A stretch of DNA of 64,000 nt from Kriegella sp965368185 (GTDB lineage: Bacteria; Bacteroidota; Bacteroidia; Flavobacteriales; Flavobacteriaceae), in contig CBDULZ010000002.1 in NCBI GenBank assembly GCA_965368185.1, positions 1 through 64,000 of the forward strand, read 5' to 3'. Positions 1 through 7,482 of the stretch are shown one piece after another. Numbering within the stretch: position 1 is the first letter of the stretch; each line of letters starts with the position of its first letter. Below the pieces are notes generated by a model, which was given only the letters and a program-made list of their open reading frames with translations, searched no databases and was not told the origin of the DNA. A program made the translations under genes and the position numbers.

Positions 1-55
1 ATCCCGGAGGTGCCAATCGCAGCATTATCTCGCCGAACGTTACTACTTTTTTCAT
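1..55 (-). CDS. kdgK: PfkB-family sugar kinase, likely 2-keto-3-deoxygluconate kinase (5' part only)
   Basis: Only the first 18 codons lie in the window; the gene runs off the left edge. The peptide begins MKKVVTFGEIMLRLAPPG, the typical opening of PfkB-family 2-dehydro-3-deoxygluconokinases. Members phosphorylate KDG from uronate catabolism to KDPG. The start codon lies 30 bp downstream of the uxaC stop on the same strand, so the two are probably cotranscribed. This pairing supports the KdgK reading over other PfkB kinases, but the substrate cannot be proven from 18 residues. Confidence 0.6.
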   Translation of the reverse strand, partial: MKKVVTFGEIMLRLAPPG

Positions 56-85
56 TTGCTATATAAAGTTTAAATAGGTTCTAAA

Positions 86-1492
86 TTAGAAATCAAAATA
101 TTCCTTGGCATTGTTATAACTGATGTCTTGGATCAGTTTTCCGATCCATTCCATATCATTGGGCAGTTCCCCGCGTTGTATCTCGCTCCCGAAAAGATTG
201 CAGAGAATACGCCGAAAATACTCATGGCGTGGAAAAGAAAGGAAACTACGGGAATCGGTCAGCATCCCTACAAAACAGCTGATAAGGCCAATGTTCGATA
301 AGGCATTCATCTGCTTCGTCATACCATCCTTTTGGTCTAAAAACCACCAGCCCGATCCAAATTGTACCTTGCCCTTCACACTGCCGTCGTTAAAGTTGCC
401 GATCATTGCCGCCAACACCTCATTATCACCGGGATTTAAATTGTACAGAATCGTCTTGGTCAATTTATTCTTGCTATCGAGCGTATTCAGAAATTTAGAC
501 AGGCTTTCCGCTTGCGGATAATCGCCAATGGAATCCCAGCCGGTATCGGGCCCTAATTTTTCCAACATTCTACTGTTGTTATTCCGTAAGGCACCCAAAT
601 GAAATTGCTGAACCCATCCGAATTCATGATATTTTTCTCCCAAGAACTGTACTAAGGCACTTTGAAATTTCAAAGACTCACTTTCGGTTATGGTTTGGTT
701 ATTTCTTCTTTTTGTGAAGATAGTAAAAACTTCGGATTGGGTAAACGTATCAAAAGGAACGAAACTTAGCCCATGGTCAGAGACCCTGCAGCCGTTGGCA
801 TTAAAAAAAGAAATGCGATTGGCCAGTGCGGCACATAAATCTTCGTAAGTCGCAATTTCTATGTCGGCGGCCTCACCCAGCGAGTCGATATAAGTATTAA
901 AGGTGGGGCTGTCGATGAGTATGGCCTTGTCAGGTCTGAATGACGTACTCATCTTGGTCGCATGGCTTCCTTTGGAATATTTTTGGTGGTGTATGAGTGG
1001 ATCGGTAGGGTCTTCGGTCGTACAAACGACTTCTACCTTCATTTTTGAAAGCAGGCTTCGACAGCTGTAATCTTTCGTATTGAGCTTTTTACTTGATTCC
1101 TCGTAAATACCGCTTGCCGTTTTTTCATTTAAAAGCTCGTGGATATCAAAATATCGGGCCAACTCCAAATGCGTCCAATGATATAGCGGGTTGCGCATCG
1201 CATAAGGTACTGTTTTTGCCCATTGGGTAAACTTATCTTTATCGGGAGCGGTACCGGTAATAAATTTTTCATTGACTCCAATGGTACGCATCGCACGCCA
1301 CTTATAATGGTCACCATAGATCCACGCCTGTGTAATGTTTTCGAAAATGGTATCGTTAACGATGTCGTTCGGGGTCAAATGACAATGATAATCGATTATG
1401 GGCATTTTGCTAGCATACGAATGATACAGCTCTTCGGCGTACTTGTTTTCGAGTAAAAATTGATCGTGTATAAAAGAAGCGGGCTTGCTCAT
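86..1492 (-). CDS. uxaC: Glucuronate isomerase
   Basis: The 468-residue protein matches the length and sequence of UxaC, the cytosolic uronate isomerase that converts D-glucuronate to D-fructuronate and D-galacturonate to D-tagaturonate. The HxH metal-binding pair of the amidohydrolase fold is visible as DYHCHL near residue 35, and the segment GWVQQFHLGALRNNNSRM is characteristic of the family. It is the first gene of a unit that continues into a KDG-kinase-like gene. A -7 box overlapped by a LacI-type palindrome lies about 110 bp upstream, so expression is probably repressed without uronate. Glucuronate is a main component of ulvan, which fits the rhamnose and sulfatase genes nearby. Confidence 0.93.
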   Translation of the reverse strand: MSKPASFIHDQFLLENKYAEELYHSYASKMPIIDYHCHLTPNDIVNDTIFENITQAWIYGDHYKWRAMRTIGVNEKFITGTAPDKDKFTQWAKTVPYAMRNPLYHWTHLELARYFDIHELLNEKTASGIYEESSKKLNTKDYSCRSLLSKMKVEVVCTTEDPTDPLIHHQKYSKGSHATKMSTSFRPDKAILIDSPTFNTYIDSLGEAADIEIATYEDLCAALANRISFFNANGCRVSDHGLSFVPFDTFTQSEVFTIFTKRRNNQTITESESLKFQSALVQFLGEKYHEFGWVQQFHLGALRNNNSRMLEKLGPDTGWDSIGDYPQAESLSKFLNTLDSKNKLTKTILYNLNPGDNEVLAAMIGNFNDGSVKGKVQFGSGWWFLDQKDGMTKQMNALSNIGLISCFVGMLTDSRSFLSFPRHEYFRRILCNLFGSEIQRGELPNDMEWIGKLIQDISYNNAKEYFDF

Positions 1493-1596
1493 TGTGTAGG
1501 GTGATTTATTTTAGCTTGCTAACTTACGTATTTTTTGATCTTTCACAAGGTTGAAATGAGTCAATATCACATTTTAAACCTCGAATTTTATAAAAA

Positions 1597-1610
1597 TGTA
1601 ATCGATTGCA
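1597..1610. promoter_or_regulatory. LacI-type operator overlapping the uxaC promoter
   Basis: TGTAATCGATTGCA is palindromic in six of seven base pairs around a central CG, with the AAnCGnTT core of LacI/GalR-family operators. It overlaps the first bases of the uxaC -7 box and covers the expected transcription start, a repressor position. The regulator is not in the window. Confidence 0.55.
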
Positions 1611-1640
1611 AAAATATGGGTCAATTACAGTGAAAGCCAA
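1609..1640 (-). promoter_or_regulatory. uxaC promoter, Bacteroidota type
   Basis: Read on the minus strand, TTG (1640-1638), a 21-bp spacer and TATTTTTG (1616-1609) match the Bacteroidota consensus TTG/TAnnTTTG. It predicts a leader of roughly 110 nt before uxaC. Confidence 0.55.
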
Positions 1641-1698
1641 AAACTTTGTTCAAAAAAATAAATGGACACAAAATACCTAGATCATTTTACGAAAGGGA

Positions 1699-3507
1699 CT
1701 ATTGCTTTTTTAGCTTTTCGAACAATGCTCTTGGTACGGTGAAAACTGTACCGTGTCGCGTACCTTCCGGAAAATGGATTTGATCCGAAATATCTTTCCA
1801 GTTTTTTAGGTCGGAAGACTGTACGGCACCATAGGTGTGGTCGACATATTTATCGAAATAGACGGTCCATTTGCCATCGATTTTTTGTGCTGTCGGTCCC
1901 TCCGCCCAATAAGCGCCGGTTATTGGGTCACTGGCTTTTGAATAAGGGCCTGTAAGCTTGTCGCTATGGGCTATTTTAATATTTTTTTCTGCCGGTTCCC
2001 GGGTTTCGTCTTTCAGGAACATCACGAACTTGTCCTCCTGTTTTTGTATGGTAGCATCGATAACATTAAATCCCGGTTCGTAAAGCAAGGCGGTTGGGGA
2101 AAACGTCTTAAAATCTCTGGTGGTCGTGTAGTACATGCGGTGATTGTAGCCGTCGTCTTTGTCGGATTGGGTTTCCGGGAATTTTCCAGGAATCGTACTC
2201 GCCCAATAAATAAGGTAGGTGTCACTTTCAGGGTCATAGGTCAGCTCGGGCGCCCAAGTATTGCGTGCGCTTTTTTCGTATGCCATAACGGGAATGAATT
2301 GTTGTTCTGACCAATGTATCAGATCTTCAGAATATGCATAGCCGATGCCTTTGTCGGTCCAACTGACCGTCCAGACCATATGATATTTGCCATCGCCCCC
2401 TTTAATAATGCAAGGGTCACGCATCAATTTATCCTTGCCTACTTCAGGCGTTAGAAATGAGGCATCGTTTTTTAGACTTTTCCAAGTATAGCCATCTTCG
2501 CTATACGCCAAATGAAGTCCGTCTTCGCCATTGCCCTTGAAATACGAAAACAGGAATATTTCTTCGTTCGGTATCCAACCGTTCGAGCGAAGCCAGTTTT
2601 CACAGGCGGTAGGCCAGTATTGGTTCGTGTGCCCAATGCCCAAACCAAAACCGTGGCCGCCTTTTTCGTAAATATGCATTTCGGAAGCAACCTTATGTTT
2701 TTTTAGGGCAAGGTAATAGGCAATGCTGTTTTCGACAGGCACGCCCGCATCATCGGTGGCATGTACCAGAAAGGCCGGCGGTGTCTCTTCGTTTATCTGT
2801 TTTTCACTTGAAAATTTTGCGAGGAGCTCGGGGGAAGGGGAATCGCCCAATAGATTTTTTTGCGAACCTTTGTGGGTGATACCAGCTTCCATACCGATAA
2901 CCGGATAGATCAAGATGGAGAAATCAGGCCGGGCGCTCATGTTGTCCGATACTGTATAGGTATTTTCATTGTAAAGGGTAGACAAGCTTGCCGCTAAATG
3001 ACCTCCGGCGGAAAATCCCATAACCCCGACCTTCGAGGGGTCGATATGCCACTTAGCTGCATTTCGACGCACCATTCGAACCGCTTCTTGGGCATCTTGC
3101 AAAGGTCCTACCGATTTATCTTCCATAGTTTGGTCACTCGGCATTCGATATTTTAAAACAAAGGCCGAAATTCCCAGGGTATTGAACCATTTTGCGACTT
3201 TATAACCTTCTTTTAGAATTGCCAAATGGGAATAGCCGCCCCCGGGACAGATGACAACGGCCGTACCGTTCGCAATTTCCTTTTCGGCAAGAAATACGGT
3301 AATATCGGGTTGTGAGACCTTACTATAGCCTCGTATATTTCCTAACGCATCATACTGCGATTCTTGAATATAGGAGGGGTCTGATATGGCATTTGGCGCG
3401 CCATTGGGCCACAATGGAATTACTTCGGTTTGGGCATATAACCCATATGGCGTCATGCCTATACATAATAATAGGGAAAGAATTCTTAATAGTACTTTTA
3501 TGTCCAT
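1699..3507 (-). CDS. Secreted carbohydrate esterase fused to a GH43-like glycosidase
   Basis: Two catalytic modules follow a signal peptide (MDIKVLLRI to LYAQ). The first, about residues 30-310, is an alpha/beta hydrolase of the acetyl-xylan-esterase/BD-FAE kind. It has an oxyanion-type PGGGY, the nucleophile elbow GFSAGG (Ser near 166), an acidic residue in HATDDAGVP and a His in GGHGFG. The second, about residues 315-602, is a five-bladed GH43-like propeller with RDPCII, WAPELTYDP and WAEGPT carrying the likely acidic residues. The chosen ATG at 3507 puts the signal peptide at the N-terminus; an upstream ATG at 3558 adds 17 unlikely residues. The protein probably deacylates and trims side chains (xylose or arabinose) outside the cytoplasm. 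The next gene upstream ends 83 bp away, so an operon is likely. Confidence 0.75.
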   Translation of the reverse strand: MDIKVLLRILSLLLCIGMTPYGLYAQTEVIPLWPNGAPNAISDPSYIQESQYDALGNIRGYSKVSQPDITVFLAEKEIANGTAVVICPGGGYSHLAILKEGYKVAKWFNTLGISAFVLKYRMPSDQTMEDKSVGPLQDAQEAVRMVRRNAAKWHIDPSKVGVMGFSAGGHLAASLSTLYNENTYTVSDNMSARPDFSILIYPVIGMEAGITHKGSQKNLLGDSPSPELLAKFSSEKQINEETPPAFLVHATDDAGVPVENSIAYYLALKKHKVASEMHIYEKGGHGFGLGIGHTNQYWPTACENWLRSNGWIPNEEIFLFSYFKGNGEDGLHLAYSEDGYTWKSLKNDASFLTPEVGKDKLMRDPCIIKGGDGKYHMVWTVSWTDKGIGYAYSEDLIHWSEQQFIPVMAYEKSARNTWAPELTYDPESDTYLIYWASTIPGKFPETQSDKDDGYNHRMYYTTTRDFKTFSPTALLYEPGFNVIDATIQKQEDKFVMFLKDETREPAEKNIKIAHSDKLTGPYSKASDPITGAYWAEGPTAQKIDGKWTVYFDKYVDHTYGAVQSSDLKNWKDISDQIHFPEGTRHGTVFTVPRALFEKLKKQ

Positions 3508-3590
3508 AGCCTTTAGTTGAGGAAAAAAAGGAACAAGATAATGAAATCGATCGCACAAAATGGAAAGGTCGATTCAGTGACGTAAAAAAA

Positions 3591-5237
3591 TCACTGTTTA
3601 CCTATGCCATCGGCAAGAAGGTCTCTAATTCGAGCTGCTATGATTTTTTGCCCTGCAGCATCCATATGTATGCCATCGGGTGCATAATAATCTAAGACGC
3701 CTAGCAAGGGATGGTATACGTCTAAAACTTTAAATCCGTTATTTACAGCCAATTTTTGAAGTTGAGGCACCAGCTGGGCCAGGCGTTCATTACCACCCTC
3801 GTATTTTTCCAATACGCCTTCTGTTTTCATCGGTGGGGGTGTTACAACGATTAAGCGGGTTTCTGCGTTTGCTTTGGCGGTAAACTTTGCAATGTAATCC
3901 AACAATTTTTCGAAGTTCGCTACGACTTCATCCTGCCGGTCGGCAAATACTTTTTTAGTATCGTTCGTACCCAAACAGAGAATGATATAGTCAAAATTCT
4001 CACCATCTATTTCTTGTTTGGCCTCCCGTAGATAGTTTCTGATATTCCGAAGCGCATTTAAATCTTTTGCACCATTATTGTCAAATCCTATCGTACGGCC
4101 CGATTGGGAAATGTTGACCAATTTGGAGTTGGGAAGCATTGCTTTTAACTGATTGGCCCACCCCTCTTCACTGGCGCCGTTCGAATCACCAAGTGTTAGA
4201 ATTGTAGCATTTAAAGACGAAGTTTCATCATAAGGAATAAACGACAATGCTTGGGGAAGTTGTTCGTGGCTCCCTTCGAAAATGGTCAATTGAATATTTT
4301 GATATTTCCGGAAGAGGTGAATATCACGGCCATGCAGCGATTGTTTTCTATCATTATTTGGATGCAATCTTTTGGTGACCAGGCTTATCATCTTACTTTC
4401 GGAAACCAAATTGGAATCTGAAACAGCCTTTGGCATTATTTTGGTCATATCGGATAATCCGTATTTCAGTTCACCTACAAGACGATTGTACATGTTTATG
4501 GCATGCGTAATGGGAACGGAACCAGTGTAGCCATCATGAACCCCCGTATAAATAGAAAGTTTGGCGTTTTTTCGTTTTTCGATAGGATATTGATGGGCAA
4601 TGGGAGAGCGTCTTAATGCCTCGGCTTGGTCAAAAACACCTTCTTGTGAAACGGCCTGTAAAATATCTTGGGCATATTTCTGCTTTCGACCGAGTGACTC
4701 CCAGTACCACGCTTCAATATCGGAAATGGGCGCCCAGGCCGCAAAGGACTTCACCGGATACTCTAATCCCATATAGGCCAATAAGGTGGCATACCCTCCA
4801 CCCGAGACTCCCATAATATGTACTTCTTCGGGGTCACTGTTGGAATGTTGCAACGCATATTGAATGGCATCTTCGATATCGGATACCACCAAAGCACTGC
4901 CCATGGCCTGGGGATGATTGTTGGTGCCTCTAAAATCAGGATGGATATAATTCCAATCCCTAGCTAGTATTTCCTTGGCTAAAGGGTCCTTTTGCGTATA
5001 ATTGCCACTCCAAGTATGAAGGCTGATAATTAAAGGTCTTTGACTTTGACTTTTTGACTTATAGAAAACAGCCTTTTGAATTTTCCCATCTTTTTTTGAT
5101 GGGATATCAATTTGTTCAAATAGCACGGGCCAATTGGTTTTTGCGGTATCGTCCCATTCAGGGTCCTGCTGGGCAAATAATGAGCATACCCCCAAAAACA
5201 GGCTATATAGGTAGATTTGAAAAACTTGCTTGACCAT
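3591..5237 (-). CDS. Secreted dual esterase: prolyl-oligopeptidase-like hydrolase fused to SGNH/GDSL hydrolase
   Basis: After a signal peptide (about residues 1-22) comes an alpha/beta hydrolase. Its nucleophile elbow is GVSGGGY (Ser145), with Asp235 (VHDGYTG) and His324 (GSHEQ) as probable triad partners. A separate SGNH hydrolase starts near residue 345. It has block I GDSN (Ser352), block II SQSGRT (Gly380), block III GTND (Asn425) and block V DGIHMD near the C-terminus. Both catalytic sets look complete, so this should be a bifunctional esterase, perhaps removing two kinds of acyl group or acting at two positions of a glycan. It is followed by the esterase-GH43 gene on the same strand. 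The substrate is unknown; glycan de-esterification is inferred from context. Confidence 0.72.
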   Translation of the reverse strand: MVKQVFQIYLYSLFLGVCSLFAQQDPEWDDTAKTNWPVLFEQIDIPSKKDGKIQKAVFYKSKSQSQRPLIISLHTWSGNYTQKDPLAKEILARDWNYIHPDFRGTNNHPQAMGSALVVSDIEDAIQYALQHSNSDPEEVHIMGVSGGGYATLLAYMGLEYPVKSFAAWAPISDIEAWYWESLGRKQKYAQDILQAVSQEGVFDQAEALRRSPIAHQYPIEKRKNAKLSIYTGVHDGYTGSVPITHAINMYNRLVGELKYGLSDMTKIMPKAVSDSNLVSESKMISLVTKRLHPNNDRKQSLHGRDIHLFRKYQNIQLTIFEGSHEQLPQALSFIPYDETSSLNATILTLGDSNGASEEGWANQLKAMLPNSKLVNISQSGRTIGFDNNGAKDLNALRNIRNYLREAKQEIDGENFDYIILCLGTNDTKKVFADRQDEVVANFEKLLDYIAKFTAKANAETRLIVVTPPPMKTEGVLEKYEGGNERLAQLVPQLQKLAVNNGFKVLDVYHPLLGVLDYYAPDGIHMDAAGQKIIAARIRDLLADGIGKQ

Positions 5238-5817
5238 GGGCTTGATAATTTAAACGGTTTTTAGCCTGTCGTTTCGTTATAACTTAACGGCAAGCCATTA
5301 TTCTGGCTATGAAGATAAGTACAATTCAATATCAAAGCCAACCACATTTGTGTTGAATAGTGATGTGAAGGAAGTGGTGAATACCAATGATAGCTAAAAA
5401 TCAAATAGTTATGCTTTTGGCGTGCTTAGGCTTGTGAGATTTTAGATGATAAGCTATTGATTCAGGGTATCATTGTCAAAGGATGAAGCACTTCAATTTA
5501 ATAGAAAGTTTCATCATGAACAATCGGAAAAATTAAATGGGTAGCGTCTTTTTAAAACGTGATGCAAAAGTGTCAAAAACAGAAAGTATTGCCTAGAATC
5601 AACGAAGTTGTTAAAATAACATTTAACTTACGCCAAACAAACGAATCAAAATGAGAGAATAATCTTACGTAGTTAAGCGATAATTTTAATATCTTAGTTT
5701 TTTGTTTCAAAGTGGATAAGGTCGTACTTTTCGTTTTGGAATTCCTACTGTTTTAGAGGCCCCCTAAAACGTTTAACTAAATTTAAAAAATAGCTAGTAT
5801 TATAAAACCAAAAAACC
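5238..5817. other. Gene-free divergent intergenic region
   Basis: This 580-bp AT-rich stretch separates the minus-strand esterase genes from the plus-strand GTPase cassette, so it must hold promoters in both directions. I saw no convincing TAnnTTTG match and no conserved reading frame. The only clear structure is the inverted repeat at 5750-5770. Confidence 0.5.
5750..5770 (+). repeat. Inverted repeat upstream of the GTPase cassette
   Basis: GTTTTAG and CTAAAAC form a perfect 7-bp inverted repeat around the loop AGGCCCC, ending 47 bp before the first cassette gene. It could be an operator or a leader hairpin. No T-tract follows directly, so it is not a standard terminator. Confidence 0.4.
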
Positions 5818-6174
5818 ATGGGTAAAACTAATAACGTTGTAGAATTGGAAAAAAAACAAGAGGAGGCAGCATCAAAAATCGAAATCATAAAAAATTTGAT
5901 TTTTGGTGACAACATTCAAGTATATGACTCTGAATTCGAGTCTTTGAAAAAAGACATTGAGAATAAGAAAAAAGTATTGGAAGAACTTATCGAAGAGGTA
6001 CGACAAGACCTTAAAACAGCCTTAGACAATGTGGCTACCGATGTAAACATTAGAATTACCGAGCTTGAGGATAAAATTGAAGGAAAAATAGAAAACCTAG
6101 AGGCCGACAAGGTAGATAAAAAGATGCTTGGCAGACTACTAATTGATTTAGGTGAAAAAGTGGGCCAAAAATAA
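5818..6174 (+). CDS. Small cytoplasmic coiled-coil protein of the GTPase cassette
   Basis: The 118-residue, highly charged protein has no signal peptide or membrane segment. Residues 1-28 and about 38-102 look strongly helical and coiled-coil. Between them is IEIIKNLIFGDN, which resembles LRDLLFED near the N-terminus of the next protein, so the two may share an interaction motif. The C-terminus ends with a short amphipathic GRLLIDLGEKVG segment. It opens a tight unit with the OmpA-N-like protein, the small GTPase and the hybrid kinase, so a scaffold or adaptor role is inferred. I do not recognise a named family. Confidence 0.65.
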   Translation: MGKTNNVVELEKKQEEAASKIEIIKNLIFGDNIQVYDSEFESLKKDIENKKKVLEELIEEVRQDLKTALDNVATDVNIRITELEDKIEGKIENLEADKVDKKMLGRLLIDLGEKVGQK

Positions 6175-6194
6175 CCTTGTCAATTTACCAGGTT

Positions 6195-6998
6195 ATGAAT
6201 GAAAACGATAAAATGCAAATATTGAGGGATCTTCTTTTCGAAGATGAAGCGATTTTCATTGAAAAGATATCTAGTAGGCTCGAGCGCTTAGAAGACAGTT
6301 TCGATGACCAAGAAAAGTTTTCTTCCAAGGTAGATCCAATCATTTTGCAGCAACTCGACGATTTCAAGACCAGCTTACCACAAACATTGGGGCCCACCAT
6401 TACCGAGGCACTCAAAATAGAAATCCAAAAAAATAAAGATGAGGTGGTAGATGCACTATATCCCGTTATCGGGAAAATGATTAAAAAATATATTGCGCAA
6501 GAGATTAACAAACTCTCCGAAAGTATCAACCGGCAACTTGGTTTTAAGGCAAAAATAAGGTCTTGGTTCGCAAAATCCAGTGAAAAACAAGCCATTATTA
6601 AAGAGTTGGCAGCAGCACATATCGAACAAGTGTTGTTGATTGAAAAAGAATCGGGTCTGCTCAAGGCAAGTTATGCACACACGCATACCATCGACGAGGA
6701 AATGATTTCGGGTATGCTTACAGCCATCAAGAGTTTTGTCGAAGATGCCTTTGGACAAAAAGGCCAAAGTCTCGAACTTATAGACTACGAACTCTACCAC
6801 ATTCACCTTCAAAGTTTCAGCAGCTATTATGTCGCTGTGGTATTGTCAGGTACCTATACCCTAAGGACCAAAGACAAGGTTCAAGACTTGATTTTTGATT
6901 TCTATGAAGATTTTACCAAAAAGAACGAATATAAATCGTTAAGTACCGACCGAATCAATAAAGCATTGGCACAAAACTTCAAGTATGAAAGTCTCTAA
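6195..6998 (+). CDS. Soluble homologue of the N-terminal domain of OmpA-family proteins; possible partner of the small GTPase
   Basis: The 267-residue protein has no signal peptide and no OmpA peptidoglycan-binding domain. It keeps the landmarks I recall from the cytoplasmic-looking N-terminal part of some proteobacterial and cyanobacterial OmpA-like proteins: LRDLLFEDE at residues 10-18, VDALYPVIGKMIKK at about 85-98, and a compact domain at about 143-220 with IEQVLLIEKESGLL and ISGMLTAIKSFVEDAF. The last part has the pattern of a longin/roadblock-like sensor fold, the fold class of known GTPase regulators such as MglB; that comparison is inference. I chose ATG 6195; an in-frame TTG at 6177 would add six residues. 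The last 14 bp overlap the GTPase start, which suggests translational coupling. Confidence 0.65.
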   Translation: MNENDKMQILRDLLFEDEAIFIEKISSRLERLEDSFDDQEKFSSKVDPIILQQLDDFKTSLPQTLGPTITEALKIEIQKNKDEVVDALYPVIGKMIKKYIAQEINKLSESINRQLGFKAKIRSWFAKSSEKQAIIKELAAAHIEQVLLIEKESGLLKASYAHTHTIDEEMISGMLTAIKSFVEDAFGQKGQSLELIDYELYHIHLQSFSSYYVAVVLSGTYTLRTKDKVQDLIFDFYEDFTKKNEYKSLSTDRINKALAQNFKYESL

Positions 6999-7482
6999 AA
7001 AAGTGGTAGTATTGGGACATTTTGGCGTTGGAAAGACTTCACTGATCCGACGTTTTGTCGAGAATAGTTTTTCTGATAACTACATTGTATCCATTGGGGT
7101 TCACATCACTAAAAAATTGGTCGAAATATCCGCTGATGAATCCGTTTCGTTGATTCTTTGGGATTTGGAAGGAACAGACGATCTTAATCATATTCGTGAA
7201 TCCTATCTACTGGGTACACACGGTATCATATATGTTTTCGATGTTTCTAGGCCGACTACATTTCAAGACATTCATCTTGACTTATCGATTTTGGAAACGA
7301 AAGTGCCCCGTATTCCCGTCAAGGTGGTTGGTAATAAAGTAGATTTGGTTGTGCCCACGGAATTAGAGGAAATCTTGAAAAACAACAATATTTCATTCGA
7401 TTATCTCACCAGTGCCAAGACCGGTGGCAAAGTCAATGATCTGTTCGAAGAATTGGCCAAAATGCTCGCTCTAGATGCTTAA
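6985..7482 (+). CDS. Rab/Ras-like small GTPase
   Basis: The 165-residue single-domain GTPase has all five G motifs. G1 is GHFGVGKTS (11-19). The switch I region, YIVSIGV, resembles the Rab TIGVDF signature with Ser36 in place of Thr. G3 is WDLEG (59-63), G4 is NKVD (117-120) and G5 is SAK (143-145). The residue after the G3 glycine is Thr64, where Ras and Rab have the catalytic Gln, so intrinsic hydrolysis may be slow and depend on a partner. There is no C-terminal prenylation cysteine and no membrane segment, so it should be cytosolic. It overlaps the upstream gene by 14 bp and the downstream kinase by 8 bp, which fixes it within one signalling unit. Confidence 0.88.
   Translation: MKVSKKVVVLGHFGVGKTSLIRRFVENSFSDNYIVSIGVHITKKLVEISADESVSLILWDLEGTDDLNHIRESYLLGTHGIIYVFDVSRPTTFQDIHLDLSILETKVPRIPVKVVGNKVDLVVPTELEEILKNNNISFDYLTSAKTGGKVNDLFEELAKMLALDA

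Noticed and set aside
6185..6812. Antisense open frames inside the GTPase cassette
   Set aside because: They lie fully within well-supported genes, have no recognisable domain and show low-complexity shadow composition.
6985..7482. Recent transfer of the small GTPase from a eukaryote
   Set aside because: The lack of a prenylation motif, the non-Rab G3 and the embedding in overlapping bacterial genes fit the known bacterial Ras-like family better.
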